A stretch of 64,000 nt of DNA from JASLBX01 sp036373915 (GTDB lineage: Bacteria; Actinomycetota; Actinomycetes; Jiangellales; Jiangellaceae): the NCBI GenBank assembly GCA_036373915.1, contig DASUUU010000113.1, positions 1 through 64,000 on the forward strand, written 5' to 3'. This document shows, one piece after another, positions 51,858 to 59,083 of the stretch. The first letter of the stretch is position 1, and each line of letters opens with the position of its first letter. The notes beneath the pieces are model-generated. The model ran no database searches and was not told the DNA's origin. It worked only from the letters and a program-made list of their open reading frames with translations. Both the position numbers and the translations under genes were made by a program.

Positions 51858-52193
51858 CTAGCCGGGGTCGTTGGCCGGCAACCCGGTTTCGACGGGCATG
51901 CCGGCGGCCACCCAGTCATAGGTGCCGCCGGCGACGTTGCGTGCGTCGAAGCCGAGCTGGGCCAGGAACTGAACAGCCTGCATGCTGCGAGCACCGACCG
52001 CGCACACGAAGTACAACGGCTCGTCGCGAGGCAGTTCGGAGTACCGGACCGGCACCGTCGCGAGTGGCATCAGAATCGCGTCGGGGACGTGCCCGCGGGC
52101 ATACTCGTCGGGCTCGCGCACGTCGACCACGACCGCACCCTCGGCGATCGCTGCCGCCAACTCGTTCGCGCTTACCTCGGCCGACCCCCTCAT
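51858..52193 (-). CDS. Rhodanese-like sulfurtransferase domain protein
   Basis: A 111-residue single-domain rhodanese. VVVDVREPDEYARGHVPDA carries the CDC25-like D-V-R-E motif, and YFVCAVGARS gives the active-site Cys64 in the CxxGxR loop. It moves sulfane sulfur, possibly for detoxification, iron-sulfur assembly or tRNA thiolation. The start overlaps the DtxR stop as ATGA, so the two are cotranslated; this links sulfur transfer with metal-dependent regulation. Confidence 0.92.
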   Translation of the reverse strand: MRGSAEVSANELAAAIAEGAVVVDVREPDEYARGHVPDAILMPLATVPVRYSELPRDEPLYFVCAVGARSMQAVQFLAQLGFDARNVAGGTYDWVAAGMPVETGLPANDPG

Positions 52194-52873
52194 GCCGCGC
52201 TCACGAACACGTGGCTCGCGTCCTGGTCGCTCAGGATGACCCCGTGGTCACCCGTGGACACGGTGACACCGTCGTCTGCGCGCCCGACCATGATCGTTAC
52301 GCCCGGACGTACGCCCGCCTCGTCCAGTGCGGCCAGCAGCGTCTCGTCCGTCTGCAACGGCTCGCCGATACGGTTGAGGATGCGTGTCGCCCCTGCGTCG
52401 ATCTCGCCGTCGAGAGGTGCCATCCCGGGCGGGGCGGGCTTCGGCCGAGCCGGGCTACCGAGCTCGTCCAGGCCGGGAATCGGGTTACCGTACGGATCTT
52501 CCGTAGGGTCCTTGAGCAGGGCGACCAGGCGCCGTTCAACGGCTTCGGATATGACGTGTTCCCATCGGCACGCCTCGTTGTGAACCAACTCCCACGACAG
52601 GCCGATCACGTCGACGAGAAGTCGTTCGGCCAGCCGGTGCTTGCGCATGACCCGGGTGGCCAGCGCCTTGCCCAGGTCGGTCAGCTCCAGGTGACGGTCG
52701 GCTTCGAGATAGACCAGACCATCACGCTCCATGCGCGCGACGGTCTGGCTGACGGTGGGACCGGACTGGTGCAGGCGCTCCGCGATACGGGCGCGCAACG
52801 GCACCACGCCCTCCTCCTCCAACTCGAAGATGACCTTGAGATACATCTCCGTAGTGTCGATGAGGTCATTCAC
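52190..52873 (-). CDS. DtxR/IdeR-type iron-dependent repressor
   Basis: A 227-residue DtxR family repressor with N-terminal HTH (1-70), dimerisation/metal domain (71-140), a Pro-rich linker and a C-terminal SH3-like domain. All DtxR metal ligands appear at the same numbers as in the diphtheria repressor: Met10, Cys102, Glu105, His106 (site 2) and His79, Glu83, His98 (site 1). So it should bind Fe2+ and act like IdeR rather than the manganese regulator MntR, which lacks the Cys. A candidate iron box lies upstream at 52902-52920. A rhodanese gene follows with ATGA coupling. Confidence 0.92.
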   Translation of the reverse strand: MNDLIDTTEMYLKVIFELEEEGVVPLRARIAERLHQSGPTVSQTVARMERDGLVYLEADRHLELTDLGKALATRVMRKHRLAERLLVDVIGLSWELVHNEACRWEHVISEAVERRLVALLKDPTEDPYGNPIPGLDELGSPARPKPAPPGMAPLDGEIDAGATRILNRIGEPLQTDETLLAALDEAGVRPGVTIMVGRADDGVTVSTGDHGVILSDQDASHVFVSAA

Positions 52874-52901
52874 CCGCGCGGCTCCTCGTCGTCGTGCAGT
52901 G

Positions 52902-52920
52902 TTAGTTCAGCCTATCCTCG
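52902..52920. promoter_or_regulatory. Candidate IdeR/DtxR iron box
   Basis: The 19 bases TTAGTTCAGCCTATCCTCG match the DtxR/IdeR consensus TTAGGTTAGCCTAACCTAA at 14 of 19 positions by hand alignment. It sits 29 bases before the DtxR start and 7 bases before the divergent ParA-like start, so it could set DtxR autoregulation and also affect the ParA gene. Confidence 0.5.
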
Positions 52921-52926
52921 CTTATC

Positions 52927-53715
52927 GTGCTGACAGTTAGCGTGCTGAGCCTCAAGGGCGGGGTGGGCAAGACCACCGTGGCCCTCGGACTCGCCGGAGC
53001 CGCCCCGGCCCGTGGCCTGCTCGCGCTCTTGGTCGACCTCGACCCGCAGGCCAACGCGACCGTCGCCGTCGACCCGCCCGAGGTCAAGTTCACGACGAAT
53101 GACATCCTGGCCGACCCGCCTGCCGTGATCGCAGCCGATGCCATCACGACGACCGCATGGGGGCCCGCCATTTCAGTGATCCCCGGCGAACCGGCTCTGG
53201 CAGTACGCAACACGGACGGCAAACTCGGCGAGCACCGGTTACGCACGGCGCTCAAGGGTCTGTCAGGCATCGACTTGATCATCATCGACTGCCCGCCCAA
53301 CCTCGGCCCGCTGACCAACAACGCACTCGCAGCCAGCGACCTTGCCCTCGTCGTCACCGAGCCCACCATGTTCTCCGTCGCGGCCGCCCAACAAACGTTG
53401 GCCGGCATCGACCTCGTCCGCCAGCGCTTCAACCTCCGGCTGCAGCCGGCCGGACTGGTTGTCAACCGGGCCCGGCCGCGGTCCGTCGAGCATCGCTTCC
53501 GGATCGACGAGTTGCTGACGGCCTACCGGGATCTGGTCCTCACTCCGGTACTGCCCGAGCGATCGGCCATCTCTCAGGCTCAAGGCAGTGGACGAGCGAT
53601 CCAGAGCTGGCCGACATCGGGCGCCCGGGAGGTAAGCCGCATCTTTGCGGAGTACCTCGAACGCCTGCTCACCGCCAAGTCACGAGTAGCCCCACTCACG
53701 AGAGGCGTACGATGA
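52927..53715 (+). CDS. ParA/MinD-type ATPase
   Basis: A 262-residue ParA-like ATPase. The deviant Walker A LSLKGGVGKTT (Lys10 and Lys15) and the switch II DCPPNLGPLT are intact, with LVDLDPQANAT as the Walker A' region. It lacks the N-terminal HTH of plasmid ParA, so it is a short chromosomal type. It probably positions a cargo in an ATP-dependent way rather than segregating the main chromosome, since no parB or parS is visible here. The GTG start has no strong ribosome site, and the next gene overlaps its stop as ATGA. Confidence 0.88.
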   Translation: MLTVSVLSLKGGVGKTTVALGLAGAAPARGLLALLVDLDPQANATVAVDPPEVKFTTNDILADPPAVIAADAITTTAWGPAISVIPGEPALAVRNTDGKLGEHRLRTALKGLSGIDLIIIDCPPNLGPLTNNALAASDLALVVTEPTMFSVAAAQQTLAGIDLVRQRFNLRLQPAGLVVNRARPRSVEHRFRIDELLTAYRDLVLTPVLPERSAISQAQGSGRAIQSWPTSGAREVSRIFAEYLERLLTAKSRVAPLTRGVR

Positions 53716-53966
53716 ACCCCTTGCCGCGGCCACGACCCGCACTTCAACGATCCGACGACGGCACGGTTCAACTGGTCGGGCGGCCCGTTTCGTCCCTTGC
53801 CGTCGACGTAACCAAGGTCAAGAAGAAGGACAACGTCGACGAGGTCCAACTTGTCGTGACGCTGTCCAAGCGGGTTCGCAAGCAGCTACGGCGCAAGGCC
53901 GAGCGATACGGATGGACGGCCGAACAAGCCGCGGCGCACGTCTTGCGGGCCTGGGCCGACCGCTGA
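53712..53966 (+). CDS. Small basic partner of the ParA-like ATPase
   Basis: An 84-residue protein starting inside the ParA stop (ATGA overlap). The middle is rich in Lys and Arg (KVKKKDNVDEVQ, SKRVRKQLRRKAERYGWTAEQAAAHV, as guides) and the last 40 residues form a helix-turn-helix or ribbon-like region. It may bind DNA or be the cargo adaptor of the ParA protein. I do not recognise a named family. Confidence 0.72.
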   Translation: MNPLPRPRPALQRSDDGTVQLVGRPVSSLAVDVTKVKKKDNVDEVQLVVTLSKRVRKQLRRKAERYGWTAEQAAAHVLRAWADR

Positions 53967-53988
53967 GGCGCTCGCCGGACACGGCTGA

Positions 53989-55122
53989 TCAGTTGTCATC
54001 CAGCCATTGGCCCTTGGCCATCACGGCCCGGAGCGCCAACGTCTCGTCGAGCACGAGGAGGTCGGCTTCGAGCCCGGCTCGAAGTTCACCAACCTGCTCG
54101 GACAGGCCGAGTAGCCGTGCGGGCGTTGTCGAAGCCATCCGGACAGCATCCTCGACCGGTACACCGGCCTGGACCACGAACCGGAACGCGCGATCCATCG
54201 TGAGTGTGCTGCCGGCGATCGCGCCACCGTCGACGAGCCGCGCGACACCGTCGACCACCCGGACGGCTAGATCACCAAGGACGTAGTCACCGTCCCCCGC
54301 GCCGGCGGCGTCCATCGCGTCGGTGACCAGTACCACTCGCTCGATCCCGGCCGCGGCGATCGCCATCCGGACGATCGCCGGGTGCAGGTGGACACCGTCG
54401 CAGATCAGCTCGGCGGTGACGCGCTCGTCTTCGAGGAGGGCGGGGATCGGCCCAGGCTCGCGATGGTGCACCGGTCGCATCGCGTTGAACAGGTGGGTCG
54501 CGACTGTCGCGCCGGCGTCGATCGCGGCTCTGGTCTCGTCGTACGACGCATCGGTGTGGCCGACCGCCGCTATCACACCCTCGCCGGCGAGTGTCGCCAC
54601 CGCGTCGACCGCATGCTCGAGCTCGGCGGCCAGCGTCACCATCTTTATCGATCCGCGCCCTGCGTCGAGCAACTTGCGGACGACACCGGGTTCTGGGTCG
54701 ATCAGCAGCGCCGGATCGTGCGCCCCTCGACGCTCCGCCGACAGGAACGGCCCCTCGAGGTGGATACCCGCGAGCACGCCGGCTTCGACCAGCTCCGCCA
54801 ACTCGGAGACGGCCGCACCGAGTGTCGCCGGCGTAGCAGAGACCAGGCTCGCCATCGTCGTCGTGGTGCCGTGGCTCCGGTGCAGAGCCGCGGCGGTGAT
54901 CGCCTGGTCCTGGTCACCCGGGACGTACGACGCCCGGCCGCCGCCGTGCACGTGTATGTCGACGAACCCCGGTACGACCCAAGCCCCATCGAGCTCGCGG
55001 TCGGGCGGCTGCGGGGGCCGGCCGGTTCCGAACCCGGTTATGGTCCGGCCCTCGGTCTGCAGCCAGCCGGCTTCCAGCACGCCGTCCGGGGTGACGATCC
55101 TTCCGCCCGAAATCACGGTCAC
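53989..55122 (-). CDS. nagA: N-acetylglucosamine-6-phosphate deacetylase
   Basis: A 377-residue amidohydrolase that deacetylates GlcNAc-6-phosphate in amino-sugar recycling. Metal and catalytic motifs are VPGFVDIHVHGGGR, HLEGPFLS, VGHTDASYDET, THLFNAMRPVHHREPG and VTDAMDAAGAG with the catalytic Asp. The GTG start at 55122 has GAGAGGTG 9 bases upstream and gives the usual N-terminus (T-V-I-S-G-G-R-I-V-T-P). The longer in-frame version overlaps the divergent gene and is rejected. It is monocistronic here, without nagB nearby. Confidence 0.93.
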   Translation of the reverse strand: MTVISGGRIVTPDGVLEAGWLQTEGRTITGFGTGRPPQPPDRELDGAWVVPGFVDIHVHGGGRASYVPGDQDQAITAAALHRSHGTTTTMASLVSATPATLGAAVSELAELVEAGVLAGIHLEGPFLSAERRGAHDPALLIDPEPGVVRKLLDAGRGSIKMVTLAAELEHAVDAVATLAGEGVIAAVGHTDASYDETRAAIDAGATVATHLFNAMRPVHHREPGPIPALLEDERVTAELICDGVHLHPAIVRMAIAAAGIERVVLVTDAMDAAGAGDGDYVLGDLAVRVVDGVARLVDGGAIAGSTLTMDRAFRFVVQAGVPVEDAVRMASTTPARLLGLSEQVGELRAGLEADLLVLDETLALRAVMAKGQWLDDN

Positions 55123-55203
55123 GGGTCTTCGCACCTCTCGCAGGATTGCCCGACCAGGACCAGGCCACCGTACCGGCACATCCGGCCCGCTACCGTCTGC
55201 GGC

Positions 55204-55890
55204 ATGACGCTGACAGTGCACCATCGCTTCCGTGGGCCGTCGGATTCGGGCAATGGCGGCTACGTATGCGGCCTGCTGGCATCGAGAGCGGCGCCGGAGC
55301 TCACCGGATCGGGAGTCGTGGTGACACTTCGCAAGCCGCCACCGCTGGACTCCCCTCTTGCCGTCGTGTCCGGGGGTGACGGGCTGCGGCTCATGCACGG
55401 GGAATCGCTGGTCGCCGAGGCCGCCCGCTCACGTCTGGACGTCGCCGCCGTGACTCCGGTGGATGCCGCCGCGGCGCTGGAGGCTTCCCGGCACTATCCC
55501 GGCTTCGACAAGCACCCGTTTCCGCAGTGTTTCGTCTGCGGCCCGGAGCGCGATCCAGGCGACGCCCTGCGGCTGTTCCCCGGCCGGCTCGGCGATGGCC
55601 GGACGGCCTGCGTCTGGAGCGTCACTGGCGAGTTCGCCGGCCGGCCAGAACTCGTGTGGGCGGCGCTCGACTGCCCCGGCGGGTGGTCGGCCGAGATAGA
55701 AGGGCGGCCGATGGTGCTCGGCCGGATGACCGCCCTGGTGAACGCGTTGCCGGAGGGTGGCGAAGAGTGCGTCGTTATGGGGCGACTGCTGGGCTCTGAG
55801 GGTCGCAAGACGTGGACCGCGTCGACGGTGTACGGCACGGACGGCCGAGAGCTGGGAAGGGCTCACGCGACCTGGATATCCATCGCATAG
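55204..55890 (+). CDS. Hotdog-fold-like protein with a CFVCG motif
   Basis: A 228-residue protein whose N- and C-terminal halves look like two beta-alpha-beta hotdog units (YVCGLLASRAAPELTGSGVVVTLRKPPPL in the first, TACVWSVTGEFAGRPELVWAALDCPGGWSA in the second, as guides). The linker HPFPQCFVCGPERDPGD is a conserved feature of this family and could be a metal site. Related proteins are annotated as thioesterase-like or hypothetical. Substrate unknown. It is divergent from nagA. Confidence 0.75.
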   Translation: MTLTVHHRFRGPSDSGNGGYVCGLLASRAAPELTGSGVVVTLRKPPPLDSPLAVVSGGDGLRLMHGESLVAEAARSRLDVAAVTPVDAAAALEASRHYPGFDKHPFPQCFVCGPERDPGDALRLFPGRLGDGRTACVWSVTGEFAGRPELVWAALDCPGGWSAEIEGRPMVLGRMTALVNALPEGGEECVVMGRLLGSEGRKTWTASTVYGTDGRELGRAHATWISIA

Positions 55891-55917
55891 GCAGCCTCGC
55901 GCCGGACACCGAATCGC

Positions 55918-56238
55918 TCAACGGGCATACAGGTAGATGAGTTCGATGGAGGCCAGGCTGAGCACCAGGACCGTGACAGCGACGGGCAGCCGGGCGTCCG
56001 GGAGCGGGGTCGCCGACTCGAGTGCGCGGTGTGCGTTCTGGTACCGGCGACCGGCCGACACGAGGACGTTGACGGCGAGTGGCAGCGTGAAGATCGTGAA
56101 GATGACTGTGACCACACCGAGCTCGCCGACCGTGATGCGGGAAGCCAGCAGGACGGCGACGAGCAGCGCCAGGCCGGTCCGGGTCCAGGCCAGCGCCGTT
56201 CGTTCGTTCTGCAGGCCCGGATCGTATGGGGTCTCCAT
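55918..56238 (-). CDS. DUF202 membrane protein
   Basis: A 106-residue DUF202 protein with three helices. The family hallmark is LQNERTALAWTRTGLALL at residues 9-26. The start METPYDPGLQNERT is standard for the family. It lies 8 bases after the other DUF202 gene on the same strand; pairs of these proteins are common in actinobacteria. Function unknown. Confidence 0.88.
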   Translation of the reverse strand: METPYDPGLQNERTALAWTRTGLALLVAVLLASRITVGELGVVTVIFTIFTLPLAVNVLVSAGRRYQNAHRALESATPLPDARLPVAVTVLVLSLASIELIYLYAR

Positions 56239-56246
56239 GGCAGCGC

Positions 56247-56639
56247 TCAGGTGGCGAAGATGGCGACCACAGTGACCGCACCCACGACGACCAGACCGAA
56301 GGCCAGCAGTGGGGCAAGGGTCGGCGATGGCAGCGGGCGCGATTCCCGCAGGGCTCGTTCGGCCCTCGCCCATCGCACGAAGGCGCCACCGCTCGCGATG
56401 GCCCCGAGCACTACCAGGACGGTCACCAGGATGCGTCTGGCGTTGTCATCGGCCGGGACGGACAGTCCTTCGAGTGCCACGCCGGTCGCGAGCAGCGCCA
56501 ATCCCGTCCGGATCCAGGCTAGGAACGTTCGCTCGTTGGCGAAGGTGAACCGCGGATCCGGCTCGTCGCCCCGTCCGTACACTCGTTTCGGCCACCGGCG
56601 GCCGCTGCCGGTGCCGTCAGTTCCGTTGTCGACGCCCAC
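56247..56639 (-). CDS. DUF202 membrane protein (YidH-like)
   Basis: A 130-residue DUF202/YidH-like protein with an N-terminal basic tail and three helices. FANERTFLAWIRTGLALLATGVALE is the family signature, and RILVTVLVVLGAIASGGAFVRWARAERALR the second helix with its charged cap (guides). A GTG at 56639 (V-G-V-D-N-G) is the likely start; the same frame continues upstream but with poorer codon bias. Forms a two-gene unit with the shorter DUF202 gene. Confidence 0.85.
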   Translation of the reverse strand: MGVDNGTDGTGSGRRWPKRVYGRGDEPDPRFTFANERTFLAWIRTGLALLATGVALEGLSVPADDNARRILVTVLVVLGAIASGGAFVRWARAERALRESRPLPSPTLAPLLAFGLVVVGAVTVVAIFAT

Positions 56640-56743
56640 GACGTGCCAGCATGTCAGGTTCGCCAGGACTATGCGGCGACGGCGGTGGCGATGACGGCGC
56701 TTGATCCTGCGACAAGATCGCCGTTGCTGACTTCCGCACGCGC

Positions 56744-57799
56744 TCAGACGCGGATGGCCGCCGCACCGGCGGTCCACGCGGCCTGGACGCCAAGGAACCG
56801 GCCGATGTCGGCCACCTCCGAGTCGATGCCGGATCGCATGTCGTCGGCGAGCGCTCCGAACGGCCGTACGGTGATGTTCATCATGCCGCGACGCCGGACC
56901 GCCTCCCAGGTGCCGACGGCCTGCCCGTCGGCCACGACCGTCGGCATGACGTAGCCTCCGCCGGTCCAGACCGCGTGGGCGTACTGGGCCGGCACGATCA
57001 GCTCTCGGGTCCGGTAACCGAGCAGGTAGGGGTCGAAGTGGGGCAGCAGCCGGACCGCCGACCGCATCGGCACTCTGGGTACTTCGGTCGGTCCGAGAGT
57101 GCTCCAAGCCTGCCGAGCGTCCACCGCAGGCAGCCCCGCCCACGCCGCGAGATCGCGCGCGTCGGTCGGGCCGTACGCCGCCCGGTAGCGACGAGCCAAC
57201 TCTCCCAGTGCCTTGGTCCGGGTACGCCGCTCGGACCGGGGTTCGCGAGCGATCCACGTCGGTTCGTGGCCGCGGTCGGGCCCGAAGCACAGTCGTCCGC
57301 TCAACGCCGCGTGGCGGATCAGGTGGATGCCACGCTGACCGCTCGAGTCGATACCGGCCGATTCGAGGGCTTCGAAGAGTTCCGCCCGGGATAGCGGCCC
57401 GCCGTCGGCAAGGGCCTCGCTCAGGACGGCCGACGAGCGAAGCAGGGTCTCGTCGTCGAGCCCGAGCTCGCTGCGCCGGCGCGCCGTCCGCGCAATGATC
57501 GTCTGTCGGACCAGGCCCAGCAACCAGTCCAGATCATCGGACGCGACAAGGTGCAGCGTGCCCCGGAACAGCCAGGTCCGGATCAACTCACCCGAGGCTT
57601 GAGCGGCGGCGACATCGGCGGCGGTGGTGCCGCTGGCACGGGCCCGAATGGCGAGTGCCGCCGCCGAAGGCAACTGCGCCTGAACCGCGATCAGGTGGCG
57701 AACGATGTCGACCGGCCGGGCCGGCTCACGCGGGGGCGCGAGCATCTGCGCCGCCGCCCGAGCGGTCCGGGTAGCGTCCACGCCGTCGAGATCTGTCAC
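56744..57799 (-). CDS. Winged-helix protein of the AlkZ/YcaQ-like DNA glycosylase superfamily
   Basis: A 351-residue HTH_42/DUF1006 protein. Near the N-terminus the family catalytic motif Q-phi-Q/D reads IAVQAQLPS (Gln40 and Gln42), the Q-x-Q form found in AlkZ and its relatives; YcaQ has Q-x-D. Several tandem winged-helix elements follow (GELIRTWLFRGTLHLV, LRSSAVLSEALADGGPLSRAELFEALESAGI, as guides), and the C-terminal motif RPFGALADDMRSGIDSEVADIGRFLG is typical. Possible role: excision of alkylated or crosslinked bases. Its GTG start overlaps the nuoB stop as GTGA, so it is cotranslated with nuoA and nuoB. Confidence 0.82.
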   Translation of the reverse strand: MTDLDGVDATRTARAAAQMLAPPREPARPVDIVRHLIAVQAQLPSAAALAIRARASGTTAADVAAAQASGELIRTWLFRGTLHLVASDDLDWLLGLVRQTIIARTARRRSELGLDDETLLRSSAVLSEALADGGPLSRAELFEALESAGIDSSGQRGIHLIRHAALSGRLCFGPDRGHEPTWIAREPRSERRTRTKALGELARRYRAAYGPTDARDLAAWAGLPAVDARQAWSTLGPTEVPRVPMRSAVRLLPHFDPYLLGYRTRELIVPAQYAHAVWTGGGYVMPTVVADGQAVGTWEAVRRRGMMNITVRPFGALADDMRSGIDSEVADIGRFLGVQAAWTAGAAAIRV

Positions 57800-58389
57800 G
57801 ACCGGGGCGACTCGACAATCGGGCGATTGAGCGTCGCCGCGGATGCCTGCCGGCGCACGTCGACCGGCCCCGAAGCGTACCTCTCGCCAAGGTTCTCTGC
57901 GGCGATCTTCTCCTGCAACTTCAAGATGCCCTGTAGCAGCGCCTCCGGCCGCGGCGGGCAGCCGGGCACGTAGACATCCACGGGGATGACATGGTCGACG
58001 CCCTTGGTGACCGAGTAGGAGTCCCAGTACGGCCCGCCCGAGTTCGAGCACGCCCCGAACGAGATCACGTACTTCGGGTCGGGCATCTGCTCGTACAGGC
58101 GGCGGATCGCCGGCGCCATCTTGTCGGTCACAGTGCCCGACACGACCATCAAGTCCGCCTGCCGGGGTCCAGGGGCGAACGGGATCACTCCGAGCCGGAT
58201 GAAGTCGTGGCGGGCCATCGACGCGGCGATGAACTCGATCGCGCAGCACGCCAGGCCGAAGTTGAACACCCACAACGAGTACTTGCGGCCCCAGTTGAGT
58301 ACGACCCGGATCGGATCAGGGGCGATCCGCTGCAAGGCACCCACGTCGCCGGGTCCGCGAGTCGGCATTCCCAGCTCGGTCACTGCCAT
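57796..58389 (-). CDS. nuoB: NADH-quinone oxidoreductase subunit B
   Basis: A 197-residue NuoB, the subunit that holds the N2 iron-sulfur cluster closest to quinone. Cluster ligands are present: tandem Cys in CCAIEF, Cys in GACSNSGG and Cys in GCPPRPE. The start ATG at 58389 gives the family length; it overlaps the nuoA end by 10 bases. It is followed not by nuoC but by an AlkZ-like gene coupled as GTGA, so the rest of complex I is absent here. Confidence 0.95.
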   Translation of the reverse strand: MAVTELGMPTRGPGDVGALQRIAPDPIRVVLNWGRKYSLWVFNFGLACCAIEFIAASMARHDFIRLGVIPFAPGPRQADLMVVSGTVTDKMAPAIRRLYEQMPDPKYVISFGACSNSGGPYWDSYSVTKGVDHVIPVDVYVPGCPPRPEALLQGILKLQEKIAAENLGERYASGPVDVRRQASAATLNRPIVESPRS

Positions 58390-58751
58390 GTCAGCACACC
58401 CCGCTTGACTGCATAGACGATGCCGGTTGCCAGGAACCCGAGGAACACGAACATCTCGACCAAGGTGACCGCACCGAACGCGGGATCGGCGAAGACCGTC
58501 GCCCACGGGAACAGGTACACGACGTCGACGGCGAACACTACGTAGAGGAACGCGTACACGTAGTACCGGACGTGTGTTTGGGCCCAGCCCTCACCGACAG
58601 GGTCCACGCCGGATTCGTAGGTCAGTACCTTCTCACGGGTGGGATTCCTCGGTGCCAGCAACCGGTTGGCGCCGTAGGCAACGCTGACGAAGGCGACACC
58701 GGCCAGCCCGATCAAGGTTGCCACCACGTACGGCGACAGGAACGCATCCAC
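58380..58751 (-). CDS. nuoA: NADH-quinone oxidoreductase subunit A
   Basis: A 123-residue NuoA with three membrane helices. YESGVDPVGEGWAQTHVRYYVYAFLYVVFAVDVVYLFPWA (position guide) carries the family core E-S-G-x-x-P and F-D/V-x-E/D-x-x-x-x-x-P-W, and the last helix is EMFVFLGFLATGIVYAV. Start GTG at 58751. First gene of the nuoA-nuoB-alkZ-like operon, divergent from korA. Confidence 0.95.
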   Translation of the reverse strand: MDAFLSPYVVATLIGLAGVAFVSVAYGANRLLAPRNPTREKVLTYESGVDPVGEGWAQTHVRYYVYAFLYVVFAVDVVYLFPWATVFADPAFGAVTLVEMFVFLGFLATGIVYAVKRGVLTWQ

Positions 58752-58880
58752 CTGCGGCTCCCACGATCGATTATGAACTCGACTCGTACCAACTTACTCG
58801 GAGGTCCCGGTCCTGTCGCATGATCGTACCGATGAGGTCATCGACACCTGCGGAACCGGAATCGCCTACCCGCCCGCCGG

Positions 58881-58942
58881 TCGATCACGTCCAGCATGCC
58901 TGCGGGTGCCGTACCAGGTGCGTGCGGGTGGTATGGGACCGA
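58881..58942. repeat. Dispersed hairpin repeat, copy 2
   Basis: The 62-bp block matches 44753-44814 at 48 of 62 positions. The left 16 bases are identical (TCGATCACGTCCAGCA), and the hairpin arm TGCCGTACCA pairs with TGGTATGGGA. Arm changes partly keep pairing relative to copy 1, suggesting that structure matters. It lies in the 332-bp gap between divergent nuoA and korA; apart from a TAGAAT -10-like hexamer at 59001-59006 I see no other element there. Confidence 0.65.
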
Positions 58943-59083
58943 TTCACCTAGTGGTGCACATGCTGCGCGATGCGTTGAGCCTTCGCGACCGACCGGACGT
59001 AGAATTGACACCGAAGCTCAGGTGTGTCCAACTATGACGTTGTTCCCACCGGGCGAATGCTCGTGAGGAGGCGGCTACCCGCG

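Noticed and set aside
57796..58751. Start of a full nuo operon
   Set aside because: The genes after nuoB are an AlkZ-like protein and DUF202 genes; no nuoC, D, H or I is in the window.
59024..59083. Longer N-terminus for KorA from GTG 59024
   Set aside because: The extra 20 residues are not conserved-looking, and the start has no ribosome site; GAGGAGG before GTG 59084 is better. The exact start remains uncertain.
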